Part shown: positions 40,442 through 50,859 of the stretch, piece by piece
How the letters are laid out: each line of letters begins with the position of its first letter
How positions within the stretch are numbered: the first letter of the stretch is position 1
Position numbers and translations under genes: made by a program
The notes under the pieces: model-generated
What the model saw: the letters and a program-made list of their open reading frames with translations, nothing else
Database searches by the model: none
Told to the model about the DNA's origin: nothing
Origin: Hippopus hippopus
Lineage: Eukaryota > Mollusca > Bivalvia > Cardiida > Cardiidae
DNA length: 64,000 nucleotides
NCBI GenBank assembly: GCA_946811185.2
Contig: OX328104.1
Span: 10,365,918-10,429,917 of the forward strand
Direction of reading: 5' to 3'

Positions 40442-40660
40442 ATAACCCTAAGGCTGCTGGGCGTGTCTCTGGGACCATTTGCGGACAGTGTAGATCATGA
40501 TCAGACTGCACAGAACGTGCAGTCTGATCGTGGATCTACTCTGTCCGATAAAAATATCCCCGCCCCCCCCCCCCCCCCAAAAAAAAAAGGGTTTGAAATA
40601 GAACCATTTGGGAAATATACTATGAGCTTGAAAATTTTGTATAATTTAGATAGCAAGTTG
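40442..40660 (+). mobile_element. PB-D copy with poly-C/poly-A tract
   Basis: AACCCTAAGGCTGCTGGGCG and the standard hairpin, then C17 followed by A10 at about 40562-40590. The right end is decayed (ATAATTTAGATAGCAAG). Confidence 0.8.
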
Positions 40661-40665
40661 AGGAG

Positions 40666-40906
40666 CCCGGCCGGGTAGCTCAGTGGTTAGAGCATCCAAC
40701 TCGTGACCTGCTGATTGTGAGTTCGATACCCGGTTGAGACAAACTTTGTTTCCGGCGACTTTTCGCCTCTCACCTCTGATGCATGTGAAAAAAGAAAGTT
40801 GTGTCAGTACTGGTTGTGAGAAAGCCAGGAAACACTGGCGTAGGTGCACTGACCGCCGTGATTTGACGTAAGCTGTCAAAACGGCCTTAAACTGCAATAC
40901 AAACAG
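40666..40906 (+). mobile_element. SINE-F, tRNA-derived, best copy
   Basis: The head is strongly tRNA-like: GGCCGGGTAGCTCAGTGGTT, AGAGCATCCAACTCGTGA, then GAGTTCGATACCCGGTTGAG (B box at about 40719-40731). The body is unrelated to tRNA (TTTTCGCCTCTCACCTCTGA). The 3' end is TTAAACTGCAATACAAACAG. The head could fold as a partial cloverleaf but is continuous with the SINE, so it is not a tRNA gene. Confidence 0.85.
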
Positions 40907-41096
40907 AGCAGGCTGAGGGTTCAGAGAAATAATTAAAAGTAACCTCAGTAGCAATAGCCCCTGTTTACTCACTGTTTTGCGTACTGCTGAAAAGTAATGT
41001 ATTCATTTAGGTATATTCTTTCAAGATAAGCTGTTTATCTAACTCATCTTTGGAAAAGAAGCAGTTGCTATTGAAAATGGTGTGTCTGAAAATAAT

Positions 41097-41366
41097 TGAG
41101 CCATGCTCTGTGAAAAGGGGACTTAATGCATCTGCGAAAAGTATCGATCCAGGTCAGCCTGCGCGGACTGCGCAGGCTGACCTGGGCCGAAACTTTTCGC
41201 TATTGGTCAATTTTCTGTATGTCCAAGGACCAGTCTACCTTATGATTAAGTCGATTGTTATAAAAAGAGGATATTATGGATCCATAAGTATGTGATGACT
41301 TGCTTGCTTGGTACCATGGATTTCGGAGGTGCATTAAGCCCCCGTTTTTCCGGAAGATGGCTCAAC
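41097..41366. mobile_element. Pal-L MITE copy 2
   Basis: TGAGCCATGCTCTGTGAAAA to CCGGAAGATGGCTCA. Core CCTGCGCGGACTGCGCAGG at about 41158 in GATCCAGGTCAG / CTGACCTGGGCC arms. Confidence 0.9.
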
Positions 41367-42540
41367 TGTAGACTGTACTGTAATGGGAGATGGGGCGACT
41401 CATAGAAACCTATCACAAAATAGTGCAAGAAAATGATTATCCCCAATCATACTCATTTTCTAATGTGTGAACTCTTCATTTTATAGAATTATTGATCTAA
41501 CCGTCAAAATTTGCAATGTCCGTTTACACTTGCCGTTTTGGTATGGCATACTCCATATGAAATGGCGTTTGACTGCAACGAATAAACTTGATTTGTTGAA
41601 TGATATTGCGTAGGCTTATTTTATTTTATTTAACACATTTTTTTTCATCGGCATTAATTGCATCAAAGTGCGGGAAGTACACAGGGTTTCACTGTCGTAA
41701 CCCCATTCTACCCTCTAAAAGAAACCCCAAAACGAACTTAACTAACATTACAAATCCCGCCCTATGTCACACAATGAGCCGCAAAAGACAAGCATATCGA
41801 TTTCAATTGTAGACGAAGAAAACACAGACACCTTTTTTTCCCCCAAGCTGTCCCCTTTTTAACCTAATATAGAACATACTGGGTTACAGCATTATCTTCC
41901 GCTAGGTGGCATTTTCAAATACATACCATCTGACTCGGGCATTCTGGGTACAGAGCCGGACTACTTTTCAAGATGACAATCGATACGGCGAATTTCAAAA
42001 TAAAAAGAAAATATAAGTTTATTAAAAACAACGCTAGCTGATGCGATTCATTCAGCCATGGTTAGCTAATCTATGCACTGGTCATTTGCAAACACAGGCC
42101 CTATAGGCCCGGGAAATAGCCCCGGCATGAGCCCAATATGGTAGGGACATATACTTTGTTGTCAAAGTCTGTGATAAACCCTGCACAAATTCCGGTTTTT
42201 CTATGTCTCTATTTAGAAACGGTATACAAAGATTTGCAGCTGACAATGGTATTTTTTAAAAATTATTTTTCCCGTTTGAAATCATTATAATTTCAAGAAA
42301 TTTGGAGTGGAAAACATGCTTTATTGGCTCCACAGATGTTTTATTTTTAGTCATTGTCCGCTCGCTACTTTTTGGTGGCAGGGTGTTTAGTTTACGCACT
42401 GCGTATTAACATTTATCCTGATAGTGATGGGTCATATCTGACGGTTCGATCTTCAAGGAATATGACATGTACAGACAACGAGGTAATAGAGGGCAGAATT
42501 TGTAAAAATATAAAATTAGTGCCTGTAGCAGAGACAGAGG
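41367..42540. other. Unassigned DNA
   Basis: No exon or known repeat found. Short open frames near 41600 and 42354 show no domain that I recognise. Confidence 0.4.
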
Positions 42541-42542
42541 GA

Positions 42543-42771
42543 TTAACTTTTTACCAAACGACAAAAATTTTGACTAAGCTAAATTGAAAGCATTTGCAGA
42601 CGACAAAATAAATGCAACTGAAAAATCGAAACTTGTTTTGGGAAGGGTAGAAAACATTGCGGGAAAAGGAGAAAATGCTGGTTACCAGCATTTTCTCCTT
42701 TTCCCACAATGTTTTCAAAAGGCTTCTTTCACAGGGTCGTTAAAACTCGGGATTATGTGGTAAAGGACTAA
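42543..42771 (-). mobile_element. PB-A copy, minus, full length
   Basis: 229 bp, TTAACTTTTTACCAAACGAC to TTATGTGGTAAAGGACTAA. Hairpin perfect except AACATTGCGGG. Confidence 0.95.
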
Positions 42772-42963
42772 GGCACGGCTTCAAAATGACCGAACTATAT
42801 AAAGATTTCCTTTGATATCTGTCACCTTGTCTAAACTGATAAGCCACGGTTAGTCATAATATGACACATTTCATAAGAAGTCACGCAAAGAGCGAAGTCT
42901 AGCCATTTTATACTTCTGATATGCCTATATTTAATACTGTTTCACCATGAGTATTATTATTTA

Positions 42964-43233
42964 GGCCATACTCTGGCAAAAGGGGGCTTAATGCATCTCA
43001 GTAAAGCATTAAACCAAGAAAGTCATATACCATAATCATGGATCCATAAAATCCATTTTGTCCAATAACCGACTGAATCATGACTAAGAATGGTCCTTGG
43101 GCATGCAAAAAATATTTACAAACAGCTAAAAGAGTCGATCCATTTTGCCTGCGCGGTTGCGCATGCTGACGTAAGTCATTACTTTTCTTTCCTTTTAGAT
43201 GCATTAAACCCCCTTTTCACAGAGCATAACTCA
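42964..43233. mobile_element. Pal-L MITE copy 3
   Basis: GCCATACTCTGGCAAAAGGG to CTTTTCACAGAGCATAACTC. Core decayed to CCTGCGCGGTTGCGCATGC. Confidence 0.85.
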
Positions 43234-43376
43234 ATTACTTGTACCAAATGTACGACTTTTTTTAAACACGCTGAGGTCAATCATTGAATAGTTTAAATAT
43301 TTTGATCGAATAGGATCGTGACCTTGTCGTACTGAATTATTTCCGCCTTACTCATGTAAGCGTCATTTTACATTAA

Positions 43377-43592
43377 TGAGCCATGCTCTGGCAAAAGGGG
43401 GCTTAATGTATCTCCGTGGTACATGATACTGGACAAGTCAACACATAATTATCGATTCATAATAGCCATTTTTTTACGCAACCGACTTAATCATGGTGTA
43501 GACTGGTCCTTGGACATACAGAAAATTGACCAATAGCGAAAAGTTTCGGCCCAGGTCAGCCCCCTTTTTACAGAGCATGGCTCAATTTTCTA
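43377..43592. mobile_element. Pal-L MITE copy 4, core deleted
   Basis: TGAGCCATGCTCTGGCAAAA to TTTACAGAGCATGGCTCA. Sequence passes from GGCCCAGGTCAGC directly to CCCCTTTTT, so the palindrome and its second arm are missing. Confidence 0.85.
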
Positions 43593-43663
43593 GAAACCAG
43601 AATGATTGTCACTGAGTTATCGTACATATCTTTATTTAAAAAAAAAAACATTCTTTTTCAAAT

Positions 43664-43697
43664 CTTTACCCGATAATCAAATTTAGAATTGTCCAAC
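43664..43697 (-). mobile_element. PB-A left part, split by another PB-A
   Basis: CTTTACCCGATAATCAAATT, TAGAATTGTCCAACTCC, continued at 43927 by AGCATTTGCTGACG. Confidence 0.75.
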
Positions 43698-43926
43698 TCC
43701 AACCCTTTTCACACAGTCTCAACTTTTAACGACCCTGAGAAAGAAGCCCTTTGAAAACATTGTAGGAAAAGGAGAAAATGCTGGTAACCAGCATTTTCAC
43801 CTTTTCCCACAATGTTTTCTACCCTTTCCAAAACAAATTTCAATTTTCGATTCACATTTATTTTATCGTCTGCAAATGCTTTCAGTTTGGACCAGTCTAA
43901 AATTTTGTCGTTTGGTAAAGAGTTAA
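43698..43926 (+). mobile_element. PB-A copy, plus, nested inside a PB-A
   Basis: 229 bp, AACCCTTTTCACACAGTCTC to TCGTTTGGTAAAGAGTTAA, hairpin nearly perfect. Confidence 0.95.
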
Positions 43927-44104
43927 AGCATTTGCTGACGTAATATTTAAAAAAAAGTGGCTCAAATGATGGCAATGTTGTAAAAAGGGTAGAGTAAGTA
44001 AGATAGCCTACATACATTTTCTCATCTACCAGATCCCAACAATTTTTTTAAGAATCCCTGTCCGCAAGGCCCTTAAATTACGGATTTGATTGGTGAAAGG
44101 TTAG
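43927..44104 (-). mobile_element. PB-A right part, older copy
   Basis: AGCATTTGCTGACGTAATAT to GGTGAAAGGTTAGG. Hairpin strongly decayed, older than the copy inserted in it. Confidence 0.75.
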
Positions 44105-44141
44105 GTAAATACTTAAGATTTCACACTTCTTGTAGATTGAC

Positions 44142-44348
44142 TTAAGGATATGGCACCCTAATAGGATTCGTGTAACACCGCCTTTTATCGCCAAAATCGT
44201 ACGGATTCGACCAAGACTCGGGTAATCCGTAATCGATGCGGGGAACCAGTGTCTATGGGCCGATTGATTACGGATTACCTGAGCCTTAGCCGAAATCCGT
44301 ACGTTTTTTCGGCGATGAAAGGCGATGTTACACGTATCCCATTAGGGT
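44142..44348. mobile_element. Foldback element O, left part
   Basis: Begins TTAAGGATATGGCACCCTAA. Two arms of about 85 bp (GTGTAACACCGCCTTTTATC, CGTACGGATTCG, GGGTAATCCGTAATCGAT and their mirror GATTACGGATTACC, CGTACG, GGCGATGTTACACG) fold around GAACCAGTGTCTATGGG. Its other terminus is at 44792-44803 beyond element N. Confidence 0.85.
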
Positions 44349-44781
44349 CACTCGTCACAACTCGGCCGATTCCGTACCTACATGTACATCTAACCTCGTC
44401 TGTATAACCTTTGTTTCCATTTGAACTGCCAATCACGTGATCTTATACATGGCGGCGCCACTGTCAGTCGTTTAGCAACGACATAAACAACCTCGATGCA
44501 GTTATTTACACCTATCTATCTGTCGGGTAAAACGTCAATCGCAATTGATAATCTACGTTAAAAAAAGAATGTTCGAACTGTTTGTCAACTAAAATATATT
44601 TAGAAAGATTTCGATAGAAATTTGAAACTCAACTTTTCTTTTTTTTACGAGGAGCCTTACAATTTTCAGAACGGTGAACCGGCGTATTTCCGGCGATGAA
44701 ATGTAGAGTGTAGGTGCATATCAAGCTACCAGATACAGCCGAAGGATTTGATGGCTTCCATCACCCGAGGTATGCCGAATG
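44349..44781. mobile_element. MITE N copy 1, nested in O
   Basis: Terminal repeats CACTCGTCACAACTCGG and CCGAGGTATGCCGAATG (its partial mirror). The direct repeat CCATTAGGGT flanks it (44339-44348 and 44782-44791), a 10-bp target duplication, so it inserted into O. Size and duplication suggest a Mutator- or hAT-type origin. Confidence 0.85.
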
Positions 44782-44791
44782 CCATTAGGGT

Positions 44792-44803
44792 GTCCTATCC
44801 TTA
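44792..44803. mobile_element. Foldback element O, right terminus
   Basis: GTCCTATCCTTAA mirrors the left terminus TTAAGGATATGGC. Confidence 0.75.
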
Positions 44804-45485
44804 AAAAAAATCAACAAAGCACAGTGACTTTAGGAGAGAATTGAAGAATGGAAAACAATTGATAACAGCCATGAAAGAAAGGCTCTGGGATCGACAAAAT
44901 ATAAAGTGTTCATAACTTATAACAGAGGAATTCCAATGAATATTGATGTCTTACCTGTACGACTTTTGAAAAGTTTTCAAACTGACAATATTTATGAGCC
45001 TTGCTCTGGCACAAAATTTGATTGGCTGTAGTAAACATCATTGAAGGCGGTCAAAGTTGAGAAGACGAACCTGACTGAAATGCGGTTCACTGAACCTGCA
45101 GATGTCTCGGTTATATCTTGTCAGCAAATACCAGTGTTTTTTTTTTGCTTAAAACAGAACAACGACAGTAATACCAGTAAGAACAAGACCGAAAAACAAA
45201 GAACCCGATGAATTTCATGTTAGATGAACATTGTCTGTCCATGTGGTGAACTATAGAAACAGCTAAAAGGTAAGTGATTAAAGCCGAGCAGCAAATCAAA
45301 TCAATGTATCATTATAAAATAAATAGGCCTCCCGCGAACAATTATTCGCTAATAACGATATTCCTTCCTAATTCCAAAAGGAAAACTAATTGGCATACTT
45401 CAGTGAGGTGCTTGTTACCTAATTATATGAAAAATGCAATAAAATTCAACAGCGACCATTATTTGCATGTTTATTGGCAGTCAGA
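44804..45485. other. Unassigned DNA
   Basis: No gene recognised. A weak Pal-L-like start (GAGCCTTGCTCTGGCACAAA) lies near 44996. Confidence 0.35.
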
Positions 45486-45486
45486 T

Positions 45487-45685
45487 TTAACACTTCTCTC
45501 GCTAAATAAGTTAAATGAAACTTTCAAGCCAGTAGTAAAAAACCAGAATAATGCTATTTCAAGCTTACTTTTAGTAGAAAAATATCTCCATATCGGGCAA
45601 TGTAGATCCAAGAATGTGCAGTCTGATCTTGATCTAAATTGTCTGCAAAAGGTCCTAAAGTCTCGCTTAGCAGCCTAAGGGTTAA
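45487..45685 (-). mobile_element. PB-D copy, minus
   Basis: TTAACACTTCTCTCGCTAAA to CGCTTAGCAGCCTAAGGG, TTAA. The left hairpin arm is reduced (GTAGATCCAAGAATGTGC). Confidence 0.85.
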
Positions 45686-45733
45686 ACTTCTACCTGAAAA
45701 GAAAATACAACATTAACCAATCACGGACTACAT

Positions 45734-45997
45734 TTGGCCTGCAACACGTGAAAAGGTACATTCGGACATTTGCGTAAAGTGTCGTCTCGGATCAGCCTGC
45801 GCAGTCCGCGCAGGCTAATCCGAGACGGCACTTTCCGTTTTTATGTAATTATCTGTTTTGCGCGAGTCTACTGTAGGACAAAATCTAATGTAGTCGTAAA
45901 GTGCCGTCTCGGATTAGCCTGCGCGGACTGCGCAGGCTAATCCGAGACGACACTTTACGCAAATGTCCGAATGCCCGTTTTCGCGTGTTGCAGGCCA
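45734..45997. mobile_element. Pal-B palindromic MITE, copy 2
   Basis: TGGCCTGCAACACGTGAAAA to TTCGCGTGTTGCAGGCCA. Two perfect hairpins, CCTGCGCAGTCCGCGCAGG and CCTGCGCGGACTGCGCAGG. The first core is the reverse complement of the second. Confidence 0.9.
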
Positions 45998-46004
45998 TTT
46001 AACG

Positions 46005-46900
46005 CATTTAAAATCATTATAAGTACTAAAGATACACAAAAAATACTCAGGGCGTTTTCTCTGGTTTTAATTCTTCCATACAATTTCTTCATCATCACAT
46101 AGTTTATGTAAAATTTTATGCTGAATACAAAAATAAAAAGAAAAATGACATGCTGACGTATTCGTTTTGTTGTTAAATGCCTGTTTCCATGGTAACAGTA
46201 TACCCCCTAATTCTAAAAACTATGACTTTTGCTTGAAAATGATAATAACATTATCAGACAGCTTTGGTTTTATAATTCATATGTAAAAAAATTAATAGAT
46301 AAAAAATTGTATACCTTCATCTAACATTCGGAAAATTTGATTTTCATATTACATTTTTTTGTAGAAAGGGTAATTTTGTCACACCTTTGTATTCACAAAA
46401 AGCCGAATAAATTATGAGTTCTGCAAGTAAAACTGTGTTATCAAAACTACCATTGCACAGATTTTGTCCATATTTTCTGTACAGAATCTTTGAAGTATCT
46501 TCTATTCAAATAAAAAAAAAAGAATCGGTTGACGTGTTCCAGTTTCATTTTTTATACAAAATTACAGTTTCCATGGCAACCGTAACACATTCATACACAA
46601 AAAGTCCTTTTTTTACTGACTAAGCAAAAATATTTTGAAAACATACAGGCACAGTATTGCTTTATTAAACAAAATAAAACATTTAATAAGTCAAATTTAA
46701 GTGGCAGATCACCTATTATCATGGACCACCAATAAGTGAAGATCAATTCGGGTAAACATGGTAAATTTTCAAATTCATTTCAAATGAGGGCTGGTAAAAT
46801 GTCTGAAGTATGTGAACTGATTATAATATGCATAACTTAACATCAGGTAAGTACCCTAGTTATGAAAAACCACTTGTCCCTTTCAGCAAAATCGGCAAAA
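46005..46900. other. AT-rich DNA with a possible old duplication
   Basis: No gene seen. TGTTTCCATGGTAACAGTA (46190) and AGTTTCCATGGCAACCGTAA (46567) are similar and sit in loosely similar A-rich contexts, suggesting an old duplication. Confidence 0.35.
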
Positions 46901-46914
46901 ACAGGGGCGAATGG

Positions 46915-46985
46915 CATAGATCATGATCAGACTACACAGAATATGCAGTCTGATCTTGGATCTATACCAACTGCATGCTTAGTCA
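46915..46985. repeat. PB-D2 hairpin
   Basis: GCATAGATCATGATCAGACT pairs with AGTCTGATCTTGGATCTATAC around ACACAGAATATGC. The outer flank CATGCTTAGTCAAGTCTGT is shared with 50485-50507 but not with PB-D. Confidence 0.6.
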
Positions 46986-47099
46986 AGTCTGTAGGCTTAT
47001 AATTCGACGTAGGCTACTAATTCGACGACCATTTTTTTTCATGGCTCGTTCGATGACTTTGATTTCTCATTGAAAAAATACGTTTCTTTATATTTTGCA

Positions 47100-47307
47100 T
47101 TAACCCTTATGCAGCGAAGCGCGACTCACTGACCTTTTGCGGACAGTGTAGATCAAGATCAGACTGCACAGAACGTGCAGTCTGATCTTGGATCTACACT
47201 GTCCGAGGAGATATTATTCCCCAAAACATATTTTTGAAATAGCAATAGTAGGGGTTTTAGTATCGAACTGAAAATTTCATTTTAGTTATTTAGTAGTGTA
47301 AGGATTA
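47100..47307 (+). mobile_element. PB-D copy, plus, full length
   Basis: 208 bp, TTAACCCTTATGCAGCGAAG to TTATTTAGTAGTGTAAGGAT, TAA. The hairpin is perfect; this is the reference PB-D copy. Confidence 0.95.
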
Positions 47308-47341
47308 AAATAAGAGGGTGGGGAACTGACCTTCTCTTCAT

Positions 47342-47399
47342 CTGCCTCGCTAGTAATCTTCTTCTGCCTCACTAGTAATCTTCTTCTGCCTCACTAGTA
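47342..47399 (+). repeat. 22-bp tandem repeat, about 2.7 units
   Basis: CTGCCTCRCTAGTAATCTTC recurs at 47342, 47364 and 47386, pyrimidine-rich and directly after a PB-D copy. Confidence 0.85.
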
Positions 47400-47810
47400 G
47401 AGTTTTTTAGCGGACGCCGATGACGAGGGCGTGCAGCGGACCGCGATAATTGCTGTTTTTAAAGGTAAACTGTTTCGAATTTCATTTTCAAAGCATGTAC
47501 TGTAAGTAATAATAGCTCCATCATCTCCTTTCCGTGGAGTTGGCTGACTGTGTAAATTGTGATGATAGGGTAGTGATTTGAATAATTTTGTCACAAAGCA
47601 ACTCACATCATGAATAAGAGCTCCTTATTTCAATCATTTTTAGACATTTGAGCACTCTGATCAGCACCATTCATAAGTAATCAAATGCCTTTGCACTTCC
47701 CCTTTAAATTGAGCACGGACTATCCTTAAAAATCACGTGCACATTTTACTACCTACATGGAGATGTCGGTAATCGTAAGTACATTTGATTCAGGTTTTAT
47801 AAGCTCACCT

Positions 47811-48582
47811 CAAAAAGAAATGCTTGAGATGAGTTACTGTAATCGCTTGCTGTCTGTCCTCCTGTCTGTTCGTCCGTCTATAATTACTTAAAGTATTTTT
47901 TTTTTCAGGTAATATTTGATAACGTCAAATCGAATATCTTTAGTAGATTTCTGTTGGATATTACAAATAAATAATTGTTTATATTGTCTTGGTCATGTGA
48001 CCAAGATGGCTGCTGTTACTATATTTATCAGAAACCGTTAAAACACTCTTCACTGCAACAGTGAGTCAGATGCCCTTAAATCTTAGCATTGATTATAAGT
48101 GTAAGAATTACCACAAAGTCTACTAAAATGATTGACTTAGGGTGACCTTTGACCTGCTTAAAAACTGAATAGGTAAACATTGGGCTTCTGTATTTTGTTG
48201 ATTTATACCACGACATCACAAATCTTCTTTTCCGAATCAGGAAGGTCTAGAAAGGATACATTCTGTACGTACCATCTCGTTCAGAGATCCTTCATCAAAG
48301 GTATTTGATGTTCAGTTTTGTTCAGTATTACCCGTATGGTCAAACATAGCATTATCCTAGAGGTCACAGGTTTTACATGGAGTAATTTTATGGAGCATTG
48401 AAAAGAAATATAATGTATTAAATTCCTTGACCTTATATCTTACATAATATTATTATCATCTTGTTGTCGCCTATTAAAGTTGCTCAAATTATGTTCTCGG
48501 CTAAGAAAGGCCCTGTTTCCAGAGGTCACATGTTTTTACAGATTAAGTTACACGAAGAAATAAAAGAAGACCATTCTTGTTT
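47811..48582 (+). mobile_element. HINE-I-like element, different interior
   Basis: Opens AGCTCACCTCAAAAAGAAAT, GCTTGAGATGAGTTACTGT, a weakened start hairpin, then CTGTCCGTCC-type words. Ends CCATTCTTGTTT. It lacks the 145-bp array and contains single-copy-looking blocks with TAAAGTTGCTCAAATT and CCAGAGGTCACATG. Confidence 0.55.
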
Positions 48583-48639
48583 AAAGATCTAAGGCCTAGG
48601 CAAGAAACATGTGGTAAGTGGCAACATCTCTATGTCTAA

Positions 48640-48830
48640 AATAAAAGTCTCCCACTGCTGACCAATGTTTCGACGATGGTTATGTGGTAAAGCAGCCAGT
48701 GGCTTGGAAAGAAATAGTGCGGAGTACTGGTAAAAGAGTCTCCAGGAAAGCATGGATAGGTGCACTGGCCACCGCGATATAACTGAAATAGTGTTGAAAA
48801 CGGCGGTAAACATCATACAATCAATCAACC
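48640..48830 (+). mobile_element. SINE-C, plus, head lost
   Basis: CTCCCACTGCTGACCAATGT, AAAGCAGCCAGTGGCTTGGA, GCATGGATAGGTGCACTGGC, tail GAAAACGGCGGTAAACATCA. Head not present. Confidence 0.8.
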
Positions 48831-48993
48831 TTGGGTCAGAGTTAGCCCTTTTTGTACAGAGATTTACATAAATCTGTGATTATCTCGACCATTCTGGAGA
48901 TATTTTTTTTATTAAACTTTGTATTGATTTTTTTTGCTATCCAAGTGGTACTAAACTATATCCTTCGTGAAGAGTCAAATATCGTTCTTTGTA

Positions 48994-49193
48994 TTAACCC
49001 ATGGTCTGCTAAATAACTAAAATAAAACTTTCAAGTAGATAGTAAAACCCCAATTATTGTTATTCTTTGGGAACAAATATTTCCTATAGGACAGTGTAGA
49101 TCCAAGATCAGACAGAACGTTCTATGCAGTTTGATCTTAATCTACATTGTCCGTAAAAGGTCGGTGAGTCGCGCTAAGCAGCCTTCGGGCTAA
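48994..49193 (-). mobile_element. PB-D copy, minus
   Basis: TTAACCCATGGTCTGCTAAA to GCGCTAAGCAGCCTTCGGG, CTAA. The hairpin carries an inserted GAACGTTC. Confidence 0.85.
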
Positions 49194-49391
49194 TTTGCCT
49201 TTCTCAATGCTTCAGATATGATTTGAAACGAAATGAGATCAACGCCCGGATGAACGAGCCCGGGCGAACAAGCACTGGGACGAAAAAGCTCGTTCCCATG
49301 TGCACTATGTTGCGCAAAGAAAACTCCCGAAAACATTCTTTAATCTCATGAACTTTGTAAAAAGCGCAATGGAATTAAGAAAACAACATGT

Positions 49392-49735
49392 ATGAGACAG
49401 ATTACAACATCGCTTAGAATGATCAAAGTGCAAAATTTCAGCAGTTTGTTGCAATCATCCATAACTTGTTTTGATTTATTTCTCTTGTTGTTCTTTTCTT
49501 TGATTTACACTTTTTCTTTTGATTACAAGTTCTTGCCAAAGTTATGTATCAAGGAAGCAATCTTTATGAGACAGATTACAACCTCGCTTAGTAACACCAG
49601 AGTATAAAATTTTGTTAGTTGTTTTTTTGCAGTTATCTGTTTGTTAACTTGTTTGTTTCATCTCTTGTGCTGTTCTTTGATTTAAACGTCTGCTCTTGAT
49701 TACATGTTCTTGCCATATTTAAATATAAGCATGTA
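49392..49735 (+). repeat. Tandem duplication of about 174 bp
   Basis: ATGAGACAGATTACAAC starts both units (49392 and 49566). Each continues with TCGCTTAG, AACTTGTTT, TTGTTCTT, TTGATTACA and GTTCTTGCCA. Confidence 0.85.
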
Positions 49736-50069
49736 AATGGCCAAAGGCATCTAGCTTACCGAAAATTTGCCAATATATATGAACTTTGACCTTTTGTGAA
49801 AAATTTATTGATTTCTTATTTTCAACCATGTGAATAGGTTTTTATTCAAGATTTCATCATCGTTTTGACGGGTGTGCACTGCTTTGCATCGTTGCAGGCT
49901 AAAGGCAGGAAGCACAAGGCGATATGAGTACTTAGGAATTCACTGCTGTAAAACGGCAGGCCCCTTTAAACATGCTAGTAGCAGAAATATTTCAAACTAC
50001 ATATATTCGTAATTACATGGAAAGCACGATGGGAAAAGGATCAATTTCTCGTTTAAAGAAACTGCTATA

Positions 50070-50100
50070 TATATATATATATATTTTTTTTTTTTTTGTT
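50070..50100. repeat. TA microsatellite and T-run
   Basis: About ten TA dinucleotides followed by roughly 15 T. Confidence 0.9.
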
Positions 50101-50427
50101 AAGGGGTCTCTGGTATATCCATGGCTTAAATTTTATCCAACAACTTTAAAAGCAAGTTCTCGTATCAAAATTTGTTTTGAAAAGAAAAAAAAAAATAAGT
50201 TCATACATTAATTGCACATAAGCCATTTATTAACTTTTAAAGATAACACTATCAAGAAGCATCTGTGACACATGACACAAGATAAAATTTTTGCTGTTGC
50301 TGCATATAAGAAAACAAAATCGAAATAACCAACCCTGAGCGTCATCAATAAAAGGCAACATAGTTCTGACTGTACTTTGGTCATTACCCCTCTTGCGCCG
50401 TAAGACAAAAAGGGGGCTTTTGTGAAC

Positions 50428-50510
50428 GACATAGGTCAAGATCACGCGACGCAAAACGTGCAGCCTGATCATGGATGTATACCCCATGCTTGTTTCGTCG
50501 AGCCTGTTAG
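50428..50510. repeat. PB-D2 hairpin, second copy
   Basis: ACATAGGTCAAGATCACGCG and CGTGCAGCCTGATCATGGAT, then TATACCCCATGCTTGTTTCG, TCGAGCCTGT as at 46965. Confidence 0.55.
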
Positions 50511-50578
50511 AAAAAAAAATCTGTCTGAGTTTTATCTGATTATATTTTCAGCAATCGAAAGAGGTCAAGTAAATATTT

Positions 50579-50844
50579 GAACCATACTCTTTGAAAAGAG
50601 GGCTTAAAGCATTTGCGAAAAGAATCGACCCAGGTCAGCCTGCGCAGTCCGCGCAGGCTGACCTGGGCCGAAACTTTTCGCTATTGATCAATTTTCTGTA
50701 TGTCCAAGGCCCAGTTTACCTCATGATTTAGGGCGATTGTTGAAAAATGTGGCTATTATGAATCCATAAGACAGTTTGATCCCTTGCTTGGTATCAAGCA
50801 TCACGGAGATGCATTAAGTCCCTTTTTGCCAGAGTACGACTCAT
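50579..50844. mobile_element. Pal-L MITE copy 5
   Basis: GAACCATACTCTTTGAAAAG to TTTTTGCCAGAGTACGACTC. Core CCTGCGCAGTCCGCGCAGG in perfect GACCCAGGTCAG / CTGACCTGGGCC arms. Confidence 0.9.
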
Positions 50845-50859
50845 ATTTGGCACGGAAAG

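Noticed and set aside
40666..40740. tRNA-like sequence with good A and B boxes
   Set aside because: Continuous with a SINE-F body that also occurs at 24047, so it is a SINE head, not a tRNA gene.
49972..50045. GAAAGCACGATGGGAAAAGG, resembling the PB-A hairpin arm
   Set aside because: No second arm, TTAA or terminal sequence; similarity too short.
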